Source: Clostridiales bacterium (GTDB taxonomy: Bacteria; Bacillota; Clostridia; Oscillospirales; Oscillospiraceae). From it: 32,688 bases of DNA. The position numbers and the translations under genes were made by a program. Each line of letters opens with the position of its first letter. Position 1 is the stretch's first letter. Below are positions 26,901 to 30,799 of this stretch, one piece after another. The stretch covers positions 1-32,688 of the forward strand of contig VSNB01000004.1 in NCBI GenBank assembly GCA_009774055.1, given 5' to 3'. A model generated the notes under the pieces. It worked only from the letters and a program-made list of their open reading frames with translations, was not told the origin of the DNA and did no database searches.

Positions 26901-28235
26901 AGTGTAATCGGTATCCAGAACCAAATCCGCTGTGGCATCTTTCACCCTGACCGTGACGGCGCCGTTTTCGGGCTTGACGGTTTCGTCAAAGGCCAAAACC
27001 TTTAGGCTGTCCCGATCCACTGTAACGGTAATTTCGTTATTGCAGGAGCCGCACGTTCCCGTTGTGCCCTGTGCAAAGCCGAACGTACACTCTTCCGTAC
27101 CGGTGGCCCCGCAGATCGAACAAGTCCAGTTGTGGGTCGGAAGCCCTCTATTGGGGACGCATTCTTTGGAATGGTCCGTACATTGTTTGACGATGACCTT
27201 TTTGGCTGTCGCCATATTTTCCGGCGGAATCCAATTGCCGCCTTCGTCATAATAGGCACAGCCATCTTCCAGCAGAGCGCCAAAATCACCATCAGCCGTC
27301 CGAATCGCGGCGATGGAGCCTTCATAGGTACCACCGGAAAGGTGTACTTCCGCACCGGAGGCGATATCCAAGCCATATGTCGTACCTTTAATAGACGGGG
27401 TCGGCTCCACAACGCTCAAGAAACCGCCGGACTGGACCTCCACGCCGCTGCCCTTTTTGCCGATAATCAAACCGCCGCCTGTCAGGTACAACTTGCCTGT
27501 CCCGGTGACCCGTATGGCACATTCTGGGCCAGTACCAGTAAAGGTATGCCCGTTTGTATTAAAGGTCGTGGAATCAATCACTTTAAACGTGCCAGGGTAA
27601 TTCTCATCTTCCGCGAGGTTATACCCCCCGTCCAGTACCGCAGAACCCATCCCGTCTATCTGATCCAGCAGGGCGGCGCAGGGCGACAAATCCACTTGCT
27701 GCTGTTCATCGCTGGCCAGCTCATCATACAGGGCATAAATCTCACTGAGCTGCGCCTGGACCTGCTCCATATTGTGCACAGAAACCCTGGCGGGCAGCTT
27801 GCTGATCAAATCTTCGATGGGACAGATCGGACAGACAAACGTGCATGGCGCGCCGGGATTCCCTTCGGCATAGCCGCAGGCGTCGCCGTGCTCGTGCAGG
27901 CAGGCCAGCATCCGGGTGACGCAGCCGCTGTCCTGGGTACACACATGCGCGCATAAAGCCGGTTCATCCGTTCCGGAAGCGCCGTCCGGACCCGGATAGC
28001 ACGCGGCCGTATGCTCATGAATGCAGTCCGTTTCCTCTGTATAGCAGCCATCGTCGTGGCTGTGCGTACATTCCCGCTCCGATACCGGCGAAATATACCC
28101 GCAGGCATCCGTATGCGCCGGATGATGCGGACACAGCCCGTCGTCCGTTCCCTCATCGGCGGCAAAGGCCCCCGCCGGGAACAGATTCAGGCACAAAGCC
28201 AAAACGGTGATGAAACTGAGTACTCTGCGTTTCAT
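11940..28235 (-). CDS. Giant secreted MBG/YDG-repeat protein with SLH anchor (5,431 residues)
   Basis: The start at 28235 follows GGGAGG at good spacing; an in-frame start 15 codons upstream has none. A signal peptide (MKRRVLSFITVLALCLNLFP, cleavage near AFA) is followed by a Cys/His-rich head (about residues 30-150; CTHSHDDGC, CIHEHTAAC, CLHEHGDAC) and a beta-solenoid-like stretch. Then come more than 50 extracellular modules of four kinds. Type a is MBG-like (YDGSAKEP..V, then GNYTV). Type b has LTYNGxxQELVTAG and GTYTVWYKVxGDxNH. Type c is Ig-like (YGDTFTLSAxGGSGxGxVTW). Type d is a YDG module (KPVTAxVTAxxKxYDG). A linker and three SLH domains (about 11943-12480; FSDVPAANWASEAV, YSDVSSDAWYADSV) complete it. 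SLH domains bind secondary cell-wall polymers, so it should stand on the cell surface as a very long stalk or adhesin. No sortase motif is present. The ligand is unknown. Confidence 0.93.
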   Translation of the reverse strand: MKRRVLSFITVLALCLNLFPAGAFAADEGTDDGLCPHHPAHTDACGYISPVSERECTHSHDDGCYTEETDCIHEHTAACYPGPDGASGTDEPALCAHVCTQDSGCVTRMLACLHEHGDACGYAEGNPGAPCTFVCPICPIEDLISKLPARVSVHNMEQVQAQLSEIYALYDELASDEQQQVDLSPCAALLDQIDGMGSAVLDGGYNLAEDENYPGTFKVIDSTTFNTNGHTFTGTGPECAIRVTGTGKLYLTGGGLIIGKKGSGVEVQSGGFLSVVEPTPSIKGTTYGLDIASGAEVHLSGGTYEGSIAAIRTADGDFGALLEDGCAYYDEGGNWIPPENMATAKKVIVKQCTDHSKECVPNRGLPTHNWTCSICGATGTEECTFGFAQGTTGTCGSCNNEITVTVDRDSLKVLAFDETVKPENGAVTVRVKDATADLVLDTDYTVSYETRANVGEASFTVTVTVTGKAYNGIFTEDYTFTEAELETPVLEWDTTSISVPVAVDYDGSPVEKDDLPPVIINIQTSAGVDLHDRLRYSHKAQGNADAYTDGLPTNAGTYDVVVTLPEGPDYQAASSEAITLVVHPIDPIDTAPAAAEPTYNGAAQELVTRGALKPVAMADGLEIQFAVNENGPYSITIPTGTSAGTNYSVWYKVVGLTGNYIEPAPNPAEVSGVEILRKPITPMVTLSQYSFQYDNEDKQPAVTVKDTSVDPATILPDTEYQVAYVNNRNVSTQGNPAKAVVTDKTGGNYDITTVEVPFEITLREQAALSITKKPDTVTYGDRFTLEAFGGSGNGLVTWEIIPVDGAAVATVSPNGGQVTIVGDGKATVKATKSGTDPETGKTNYADATATWTLTASKKAVTATVTAEDKDYDGDNTATVHAVVEQGVLTGDIIKIEGLTGTFDDKNAGVDKPVTVNITGAKITGNNSEHYDVSYSSTTVKATIHKAIAKITTPPAAATLTYNGTEQELIATGAVVDPASVPVEYALSEDGLYSTDSPKGTNAGEYTVWYRIQETANYTGEAPQSVKATIAKKSVVPVITLDETHFVYDGTAKEPVVTLKEADGTTVIPAGEYTVAYSNNINVGTATVTVTAKADGNYSFAARTENFTIGKKQAEVLTAPEAAGDPLTFNTRAQKLVTPGTGTGGTMVYSTDNVTFQAQIPTEANARTYKVYYKVKGDVNHSDSAVGEVSVTIAPKTVKDPTITLFGEDGDPLVSYTYDGSAKEPQVTVVDGSTTIAASEYDIRYENNTDAGNTATVNIIDRPNGNYTVTGSATFVIEKANIVFNPAPTAANITYDGKAHELLVPGTTSGGEVWYALNSPTTTYTAAIPQATDAGTYTVYYKVVGDKNHNDLTVRPVPVTIKRKPLTAITIELTPDSFEYDGKVKMPTITVKDGKTVLPEEEYTWTCNETSPTNQGTYTITISDALNGNYDLTGVTANTATFSIGKTAQTELVIEGKPNLTIYGDTFTLTTSGGSSSGAVTWGATGPATVDAATGAVVITGVGEVTITATNPGDQNYLPVSDQWTFTAAPKPVTASVVVGNRAYDGTTNAAVTSASITTINSDTVTIDPASITAAFDTPGVGTGKTVTLDTSKVKVTGADAAKYDISYPDTVTADITKATTTVTTNPEKIDSLTYNGQPQELITAGVTNVGFLVYSLDGKNFSPEVPTGTGAGTYTIHYRVDETSDYTGVAGASITVTIDPRAITPEVELSESSFLYDGTKKEPKITVKDDETVIDPKQYTVTWANDDPTVTGGLLTAAGTYTANITNVANGNYLFTATAQIEITAATQGSLKIIGKPEHVYYGDTVTTLEATGGTGNGTVTWSIEPGSADAEIDPAIGHLTVKDIGAITVKATRTVPNYAPATDTWTFTVEPKLVTAEVTITGRDYDGTTAVDNAAITAAVKAGDLVNAADSITISGLTGAYEDANAGTGKTVTLNSTGATVTGDTAKYAVSYPDTAKGTINPRRVDVTVTLSGNDLQTDNTVTPPAYSYAYDGKDKNPTVTVIGVDGAYSAVLTASDYDVEIADNKNVGNATVTVTAKAGGNYTFTEAKVQFAIKKASAAWNTPPQAKILTYDGTKQELVTAGSATGGTVVYSLEQNGTYEEAIPKETAARTYIVYYMVKGDDNHEDTAPGHVSVTISSREITPAIKLDQVSYEYDGNPQTPGVTVKDGTNTIVASEYSVSYRDNINAGTATVIVSDNNGGNYIVNGTATFEITKKAPTLTTEPAGISGLQYNGGAQELVTAGVCHEGTVEYSLNGGNYSTAIPVGTAVGTYTIDYKVRGDANHSDTGPVRLMVEIGKNKVTNPTITLSSTQFTYNGSPQEPAITVLDNNQREIPKHEYTVTITGTNGNNMVDVDTYTVTITTPSTSNYDMTNDGTVNVRTFKIVPADQESISITGTQAQVHYGDTISLGVTGGTGVGTIAWEIRAKDNSAVSSTISATGLLTVTDVGGPYIVTVTRTKPNYGTVSAEWEFSAGKKPVTAEVTIAPKPFDGTPDVNDTAITAVVNARDLVSGDSISINGLKGTYDSASVGTKTVTLNSGNVTVGGTNSEKYDIAYPKTATGAILSAAATVDTVPKAVDSLIYDASEAQELVTAGTVTGGTMVYSLDGTNFTAAIPKAKEAGKHTVWYKAQGDSNHTDSEAESIEVTIKQRTVASNDVQIELTPPSAKYDGNVKRPTVTVRDKENNVIPESEYKVTYVSDSGENWTDKGTYKVKVENITGGNYVVETATANFEINTSAQAPLEIVNKPGFVYYGNTFTLSAVGGSGSEKVTWSSSNEDIAHIDANGFVTIKGVGSATITAAKTGGGNYDTVTATYPLNALKKPITAIVTADDKVYDTKTDANLHVTWEKGALVGDDEIKIETLTGAFADEHVGTNKKVTFTCTFVADTTYAKYDITVPPNTTASISKADATVAVLTANDRVYDGTSQALVTGGNANTTLYSGSRDGVYTATVPTETNAGTYTVWYKEKGDANHNDSEPQSIQVTISQKTLTADALNTTLSGNDLQTDTINGTYYYTYDGSEKKPSVIIKDGSVVIPASEYTVGYSNNKNVGDATATITNSEGGNYTVNGSVTFEIRKGSAELATYPQAKDLTYTGQMQELVAGGTATGGHIEYALDGAAYSKDIPKADNAGTYTVTYKAVGDGNHEDSTKVGSVTVTIKPKEVVSPKVAVSGTYTYDGSAKEPGTANVTVEDGGKIIPDTEYTLSYRDNVNAGTATVIITNANGGNYIVNGTGTFEIAKGAASVAAAPKGLKNLPYNGTEQALIEAGTASNGTMVYSLSETGEYTPAIPTGKAVGTYTVWYKAQGDSNHNDSAAASVSASVIVNTVAAPTIQVTPPSVTFNGEKQEPAVTVKDDKGFVIDGSEYTVSYSGDLINMGKYTLTITEVTDGNYTFDVTGGKNTAEFEILPADQTPLTITGTRERVYYGDTIQLGTTGGDGTIAWTVSDNSIASITNGLLEIIGVGSVTVTATSTKTGYADQTATWALYAEKKPVTAVVTAEPKTYNGDKTATVTAVLNTSDLVNGDVVKITLAGNFEDPNAGTGKKVSVDSSNPQFSADSTGQENYLITYPDTTTASIFKADIDTAKVTPPTAAADLEYTGLPLTLVDTAGSSTDGTMEYSLDNKTYSASLPTGTGAGDYEVWYRVKGDSNHNDTAGTTLGTVTITPQAVTNLTIEFNPSGASYDGKEHKPTVTVKDNNKRVIPATEYTVDYGTGDWTKAGDYEVKVTAKGGGNYTFSEAKKTFTILVAGQSPLSITNKPGKVQYGDSFTLSAVGGSITGAVAWASSDPQVASINDSGLVTVHKSGSVTITAKKVADGNYGEVSDTWSFRAEKKPVTAIVTAKDKVYDTNAEAELTVTWKDGDILKGDAIIFTPALSGRFDSAGVGTNKTVTITGTAPASDKYDITLPASTTASITPKPASVTGVTVPALTYNGSEQDLLSGGTAEGGDLAYSLDGVSYTLTVPQKTYAGTYPVWYKVIAGKNHEDSPAVRVNVTIAPKPVTNPVIELSSETFDYDGTAKKPDVVVKDGTTVIPASEYDVSYSNNVQIGTNATVTITAKTGGNYNVSGSRTFTIKAGSAALKDAPKPNDLTYNGFKQELVTPGTAVNGKVVYSTTENGSYSTSIPGETNAGVYQIWYKVQGDNGAGDTEPKSVIVEIKQKLAYPTVKLELASNPLPYTGTPQEPSVTVSVNEERLDENDYTVTYSNNIEPGRAEVTVQSTGSGNYQFKDTTAFYIAKSKAAFAVPPEGRTDLVYTGEPQELIEELTGISLEGIVVYSQNAVTYSAEIPTGTKVRTYTIFAKVLGNSKHEDSDPITISAAIGTNVVTSPTVTLSQNSFKYDGSEHKPTVTVTDDSGNVIPAGEYTATYSNNINVGTATVTIKNRGTNYQLDTTAKFQIVDGSQPILTITGKRDSVIYGDTLYLGTTGGTEAVTWSSSDTNVAAIDSSTGVVTTKKSGSVTITAASGSLTDTWTFTVAPKPVTAVVTAASKPYDGNNTATLTVTISNGLVPDDIISAGSVTAQGHFADVNVGENMTVVIDSLTVPAEVSAKYDISWPATTTASITPKPAAVKDHPQPVTGLTYTGSPQALVTAGAAEGGELVYSVDGGSYSYNLPTAVNAGSYTVRYKVEAGDDNHKDSAVMKVENVTIGVNTDKPTVLCTPNTIPYDGTEKTPTIVVRDSQNRIIPESEYTIELPANRIEVGEYEVTVTDKTGGNYEFTTPVTGKFKIVASSQNPLSIITSTPTNIHYGDSFRLSAMGGSGSGAIQWSIKERSGVATIDSDGVVTVTGTGGFTVEAYREAADGYDKSNTASVVFEAKPKPVTPVVAADDKPYDGKTDATLKASWKSGDLVGSDTITLTVGGAFATADAGTGKRVDITSHTAAGDAATKYMITWPDSVTASIYKVDAKLATVPTGPDLTYNGSAQPLVTGGATAGNIGVVEYSTSEKGTYSTTIPTGTNAGTYTVWYKVADSVNYTGIDPASIEVEIKKMTPKITAYPTASGDAGQLLSDIKLNGGAIEGNVTGKFTWKDGNIQAENGVSYDVIFTPDPDYIANYNTATIQVQVTLTATSGISVPPPVSTNTTPPQPTAQDGTASAVMSAADGDKLVQEAVENQSQTIVIKPEITGDVTKAQVSIPASTVGQIQSQTNASLTVSTPIADAAIPREALDALASAGGDISVTAEQEGQSVTFTLAAGGETVEQIPGGLTLTIPVEDAGPGTVAVLVHEDGAREVIQRSIVEDGRMNIPLDGSATVEIVDNGRAFSDVPAANWASEAVTFAAARELFSGTSETTFSPDETMSRAMLATVLYRLEGQPEQTAASAYSDVSSDAWYADSVAWAVENGIASGYGDGQFGPNDSVTREQFVVMLWRYVGSPKASRRDLEFADADRVSDYAQEALCWAVENGVLNGNDSGQLVPGGTATRAEAAQMLKNFMENI
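13290..26480 (-). repeat. Higher-order repeat: (b a)n-c-d blocks with n alternating 1 and 3
   Basis: Approximate block limits, in protein order: 26480-25400 (n=1), 25400-23390 (n=3), 23390-22345 (n=1), 22345-20545 (n=3, first b missing), 20545-19520 (n=1), 19520-17510 (n=3), 17510-16495 (n=1), 16495-14560 (n=3), 14560-13545 (n=1), then a final b. Successive c-module YGD motifs lie near 25893, 23845, 22826, 21020, 19968, 17960, 16947, 14994 and 14001. The spacings alternate near 2.0 and 1.0 kb. The c modules also alternate in sequence: odd ones are mostly of the FTLSAxGGSG kind, and the 4th, 6th and 8th are SLGVTGG/QLGTTGG/YLGTTGG after ITGT or ITGK. Confidence 0.85.
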
Positions 28236-28301
28236 ACTATGACCTCCCAAACTCACAAGGGAACTGCGCGCAGGGCGCAATCCCTCAGTTTAATCTTTTT
28301 G

Positions 28302-28330
28302 ATTTTACCACTGGAAAAGCAAATTGTCCA
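28302..28330 (-). promoter_or_regulatory. Promoter of the giant surface-protein gene
   Basis: On the minus strand TGGACA (28330-28325) and TAAAAT (28307-28302) lie 17 bp apart, one and one mismatch from consensus. The predicted leader is about 60 nt and carries GGGAGG before the ATG at 28235. Confidence 0.7.
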
Positions 28331-28379
28331 CTGCTGAAGTAAGAATTTTACATGCCGTTGGGGGAAGCGGCCGGATAAA

Positions 28380-28549
28380 TCCGGCGAGGCAAGACCGCAC
28401 CGGAGAGCAGATTTTTCTGTTCTCCGGTGCAGTTTTTCCGCCTGCCTCTTCGCCCGCGGCAATCCTGGCGGATTGCAGGGGGGCTGACGAAGCTTCGGCG
28501 GAAAATCAACCGCCAGGACGGGCGCGGGGAGATAGGAAAACAGGCTCTC
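28380..28549 (-). repeat. Family 2 repeat element, second copy with internal insertion
   Basis: Read on the minus strand it starts AGAGCCTGTTTTCCTATCTC and continues with CCCCGCGCCCGTC, GATTTTCCGCC, CTTCGT and CAATCCGCCAGGATTGC, matching the 2602-2765 element step by step. It then carries about 55 extra bases including the hairpin at 28397-28437, and resumes at CTTGCCTCGCCGGA. The right inverted end is not found. Its first base is the last base of the TGA stop of the coiled-coil gene. Apart from this element, the hairpin and the promoter, 28236-28547 holds no gene. Confidence 0.65.
28397..28437. repeat. Strong hairpin, possible terminator
   Basis: GCACCGGAGAGCAG pairs with CTGTTCTCCGGTGC with one G-T position, around an A/T loop. 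A TTTTT run follows only on the plus strand, while the adjacent genes are on the minus strand. It may still slow read-through from the coiled-coil gene towards the giant gene. Confidence 0.5.
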
Positions 28550-29330
28550 ATGCCTGTCCGCTGAAGCCGGCTTCCATAGGAACGGCGGACGCGGCGGCGG
28601 AAGCTCCCGCAGCGGCGTACTGCTGGGCGGCGGCTTCCACGGAAGCGGTGGTGGAGGCTGTCAGGGACTGAGCCTGCTGGCGCAGCTCCATCTGGGTAGC
28701 GGTAAGGTGGGCGGCCAGGCGGTCGGAAATCTCCGCCTCCCGCAGATAGCCGGATTCCCGGACCATCCGCTGACTTTTCCGGCGGCGGATTTCCTGGCGC
28801 AGAAGCTTCTCCTTTTCCTTTTTCTCCTCCTTGGCGGCCTTAGCCCGGCGGAGCTCGGTGAGCCGCTCCTGATTCAGTTCCTTTTTCTTGCGCTCCCCGC
28901 GGTTCACCGCCTTTTGCAGCTGGCTGATGGCAGCCTTGATGCGGGCGGAGTTCTCACTGTCGGTGTGCAGGGCGGTCTTGAACTGCGCCAGACGGCGGCG
29001 GGCGTAGCCGGTGGCGGAGTTGACCTGCGCCGTGCTTCTGGCCCGGGCCAGACGGGCGTACGCCTCCAGGGGGGCGTCGCCGTAGCGCGTGGAGTTCTTG
29101 GGCAGCTTCAGGGCTTCCCGCTGGGCTTCCGCCTTCTCCTGGGCCTCCTGAATCATTTCCACCAGGGTCTTGGCCTCCTCCTCCCCCTGGGAGAGGAGGG
29201 AGGAGAAGCCGCCCTCTTCGTCCATCTCCACCGGCGCGGCGGCCTCCGTCTCCGCTTCCACCGGGGCTTCCCGGGACGCGGATTGCTGGGCGGCGGCATG
29301 GGCCGCGCCCTGGATGGCAATATCTTTCAT
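28548..29330 (-). CDS. Ala/Glu-rich coiled-coil protein, unknown function
   Basis: A 260-residue, highly charged protein. Residues about 50-80 (EEEAKTLVEMIQEAQEKAEA) and 125-215 (RIKAAISQLQKAVNRGERKK, then LRRAKAAKEEKKEKEKLLRQ) have the heptad and charge pattern of long helices or coiled coils. The C-terminus is an Ala/Ser/Thr-rich low-complexity tail. No signal peptide or membrane segment is visible, so it is probably cytoplasmic. The ATG at 29330 follows GGAGGG. I recognise it only as a conserved hypothetical type. It lies between a terminator (29467) and the giant gene and seems to be a single-gene unit. A TATAAG on the minus strand upstream may be its -10 box, but no clear -35 box is seen. 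Confidence 0.75.
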   Translation of the reverse strand: MKDIAIQGAAHAAAQQSASREAPVEAETEAAAPVEMDEEGGFSSLLSQGEEEAKTLVEMIQEAQEKAEAQREALKLPKNSTRYGDAPLEAYARLARARSTAQVNSATGYARRRLAQFKTALHTDSENSARIKAAISQLQKAVNRGERKKKELNQERLTELRRAKAAKEEKKEKEKLLRQEIRRRKSQRMVRESGYLREAEISDRLAAHLTATQMELRQQAQSLTASTTASVEAAAQQYAAAGASAAASAVPMEAGFSGQA

Positions 29331-29466
29331 AGGCAGTCCCTCCTGCTGCGTGCGGTTTCCAGTTTGTTATTACTTATATCGGCAGAAAGGGACGTCCAGT
29401 AAAGAGGGGCGGGAGATTTTTGCAATCAAACCGCGCGGCAGGCTTTTGCAACGCATCTTTTTTGAC

Positions 29467-29504
29467 AAAAGGAATGCCCGGAGGCATACGCCTCCGGGCA
29501 TTCC
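29467..29504 (-). terminator. Terminator of the transglutaminase-nuclease operon
   Basis: On the minus strand GGAATGCCCGGAGGC and GCCTCCGGGCATTCC form a perfect 15-bp stem with a 4-nt loop, followed by TTTTGT. It lies 16 bp after the nuclease stop codon. Confidence 0.9.
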
Positions 29505-29520
29505 CCGCTTCTCCAATCCA

Positions 29521-30393
29521 TCACGGCTTGCACGTGCCGCAGGGCTCATACCCCTGATCCAGCAGCTCCTGACGGGAGGAGGACGTCTCCTGGCGGTTCT
29601 CGGCCTTCATGCTGTTCGCGCCGGAGCAGTCGGGCAGATGGAACTTCTTGGAGCTGGTATTGAGCACGTAGGCAGTCTCCGGGGCAGCCTCCGGGCGGGT
29701 CCCGCCCTCCAGCCAGCTCTCGCCGGTGGCGTAGTCGATCTCCACCCCGGGCTGGACGTTGTAGACGTAGACGAAGAAGCTGACGCCCTCGCCGTCGTCC
29801 TCCACGCTCTTCGCCTCCATGGTCACGCCGCTGGCAACCAGATTCCCGCCGTCATAGACGGGACATACCCGGTAGAGGACGTGGTTCTCCGTTTCCTTGA
29901 CGTAGTCCGCGACCAGATTCTCAAAGGGCAGCATGCCCTCTACGTTCAGATAGCGGGTGCCGGTGATGAGGTTCTGCTTGTTGGCGTTCTCGCCGGAGAG
30001 CTGGTAGCCGATGAGGTGGCAGCGGTTATAGAGGTACTTGCCGTCCACGCAGTCATACTTCACCGTCTGCCAGCCGGTGGGCTTCACCTGTCCGATGGAC
30101 CCCCGCTCCTCCGTGGGCATCAGGTCCACGCCCACGCAGGCGGACGCCTCGCCGCAGCGGCCCAGCTCGTCCAGGGGGCTGTAGACCTCGTAGGAATTGG
30201 CGGTCATCTCCCCGGGGAGGAAGGCGGGCTCATTGCCGTTGATCTCCACATAGGGCTCGCCGGAGTAGGGCGGGAGCTCGTCCAGGGAAACCACATCGCT
30301 TGTCCCGGCCGGCTGGTACGCTTCGCACCCCGCCAGCAGCAGACACCACAGCGCCAGCAGCATCGCCGCCGCCGCGCGTTTTCCAAGTCTCAT
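29521..30393 (-). CDS. Secreted lipoprotein DNA/RNA non-specific endonuclease
   Basis: A 290-residue protein. A short basic start, a hydrophobic segment and lipobox LAGC (Cys23) predict a membrane-anchored, externally exposed enzyme. The catalytic core carries YNRCHLIGYQLSGENANKQN (His126) and NLITGTRYLNVEGMLPFEN, the pattern of the EndA/streptodornase-type non-specific nuclease family (beta-beta-alpha-metal), where the His activates water. The C-terminal 50 residues (KKFHLPDCSGAN, then GYEPCGTCKP) resemble the Ada-like Cys-rich tail common on secreted nucleases; Cys256, 285 and 288 with His252 could bind zinc. The ATG at 30393 follows AAGGAGG and overlaps the previous stop as ATGA. Likely roles are nutrient scavenging, DNA uptake or defence against DNA nets, which is inference. 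Confidence 0.88.
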   Translation of the reverse strand: MRLGKRAAAAMLLALWCLLLAGCEAYQPAGTSDVVSLDELPPYSGEPYVEINGNEPAFLPGEMTANSYEVYSPLDELGRCGEASACVGVDLMPTEERGSIGQVKPTGWQTVKYDCVDGKYLYNRCHLIGYQLSGENANKQNLITGTRYLNVEGMLPFENLVADYVKETENHVLYRVCPVYDGGNLVASGVTMEAKSVEDDGEGVSFFVYVYNVQPGVEIDYATGESWLEGGTRPEAAPETAYVLNTSSKKFHLPDCSGANSMKAENRQETSSSRQELLDQGYEPCGTCKP

Positions 30394-30794
30394 CGGGTGT
30401 AAACCTCCTTCGTAATCCGCTCGTGGCTGGAGCCGGGGAACTCCTCCCGCCGGACCAGGGTCCAGCCCGCCAGGGGCAGGGGAAAATACAGGTCGGCGGG
30501 ATAGCGGCGGTTCCAATGGTAGAGGATGACCCCCTCCGCCCGTTCCAGCCAGGGGGCGGGATCGACATCCTCGAAAAAACACAGCTCCCCCTCGCCTGCG
30601 CGGTGGAAAAACTCCTCCGCGCAGCGGAGATTTTCCGGCGGGTCCGGAAACTGCTTGAGGGAGTACGGGCTCAGCCAGACGGGACGGCCTCCCGCCTCCT
30701 CCAGGAGGTCCTGCCGCAGGAGGCGGTCCTGGCTCTGCCGGCGGCGGTTGAAGCGCATCCCGCCCCGGTCGTCCACACAGGCAATCAGGATCAC
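30390..30794 (-). CDS. Small uncharacterised protein between surface-protein genes
   Basis: A 134-residue protein starting at GTG (30794). It reads ILIACVDDRGGM, FNRRRQSQDRLLRQDLL, VWLSPYSLKQF, ELCFFEDVDP, GVILYHWNRRYPADLYFPLP and ends HERITKEVYTR. It has no signal peptide or membrane segment. The CVDDRGG and RRQSQDR words are characteristic of a protein I have seen only as a conserved hypothetical in related Clostridia, and I assign no function. The start is chosen because it lies 5 bp after the upstream stop codon, with GGAGG just inside that gene's end, and because upstream codons are low-complexity shadow. It overlaps the nuclease ATG by 4 bp, implying translational coupling of all three genes. 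Confidence 0.72.
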   Translation of the reverse strand: MILIACVDDRGGMRFNRRRQSQDRLLRQDLLEEAGGRPVWLSPYSLKQFPDPPENLRCAEEFFHRAGEGELCFFEDVDPAPWLERAEGVILYHWNRRYPADLYFPLPLAGWTLVRREEFPGSSHERITKEVYTR

Positions 30795-30799
30795 AGCCC

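Noticed and set aside
28397..28437. A plus-strand terminator
   Set aside because: No plus-strand gene ends nearby; the T-run side has no transcript to stop, so I list it only as a hairpin.
29170..30402. Plus-strand open frame of 410 codons across the nuclease gene
   Set aside because: It is opposite the lipoprotein nuclease and its terminator, and its product is Leu/Val/Gly/His-rich shadow sequence.
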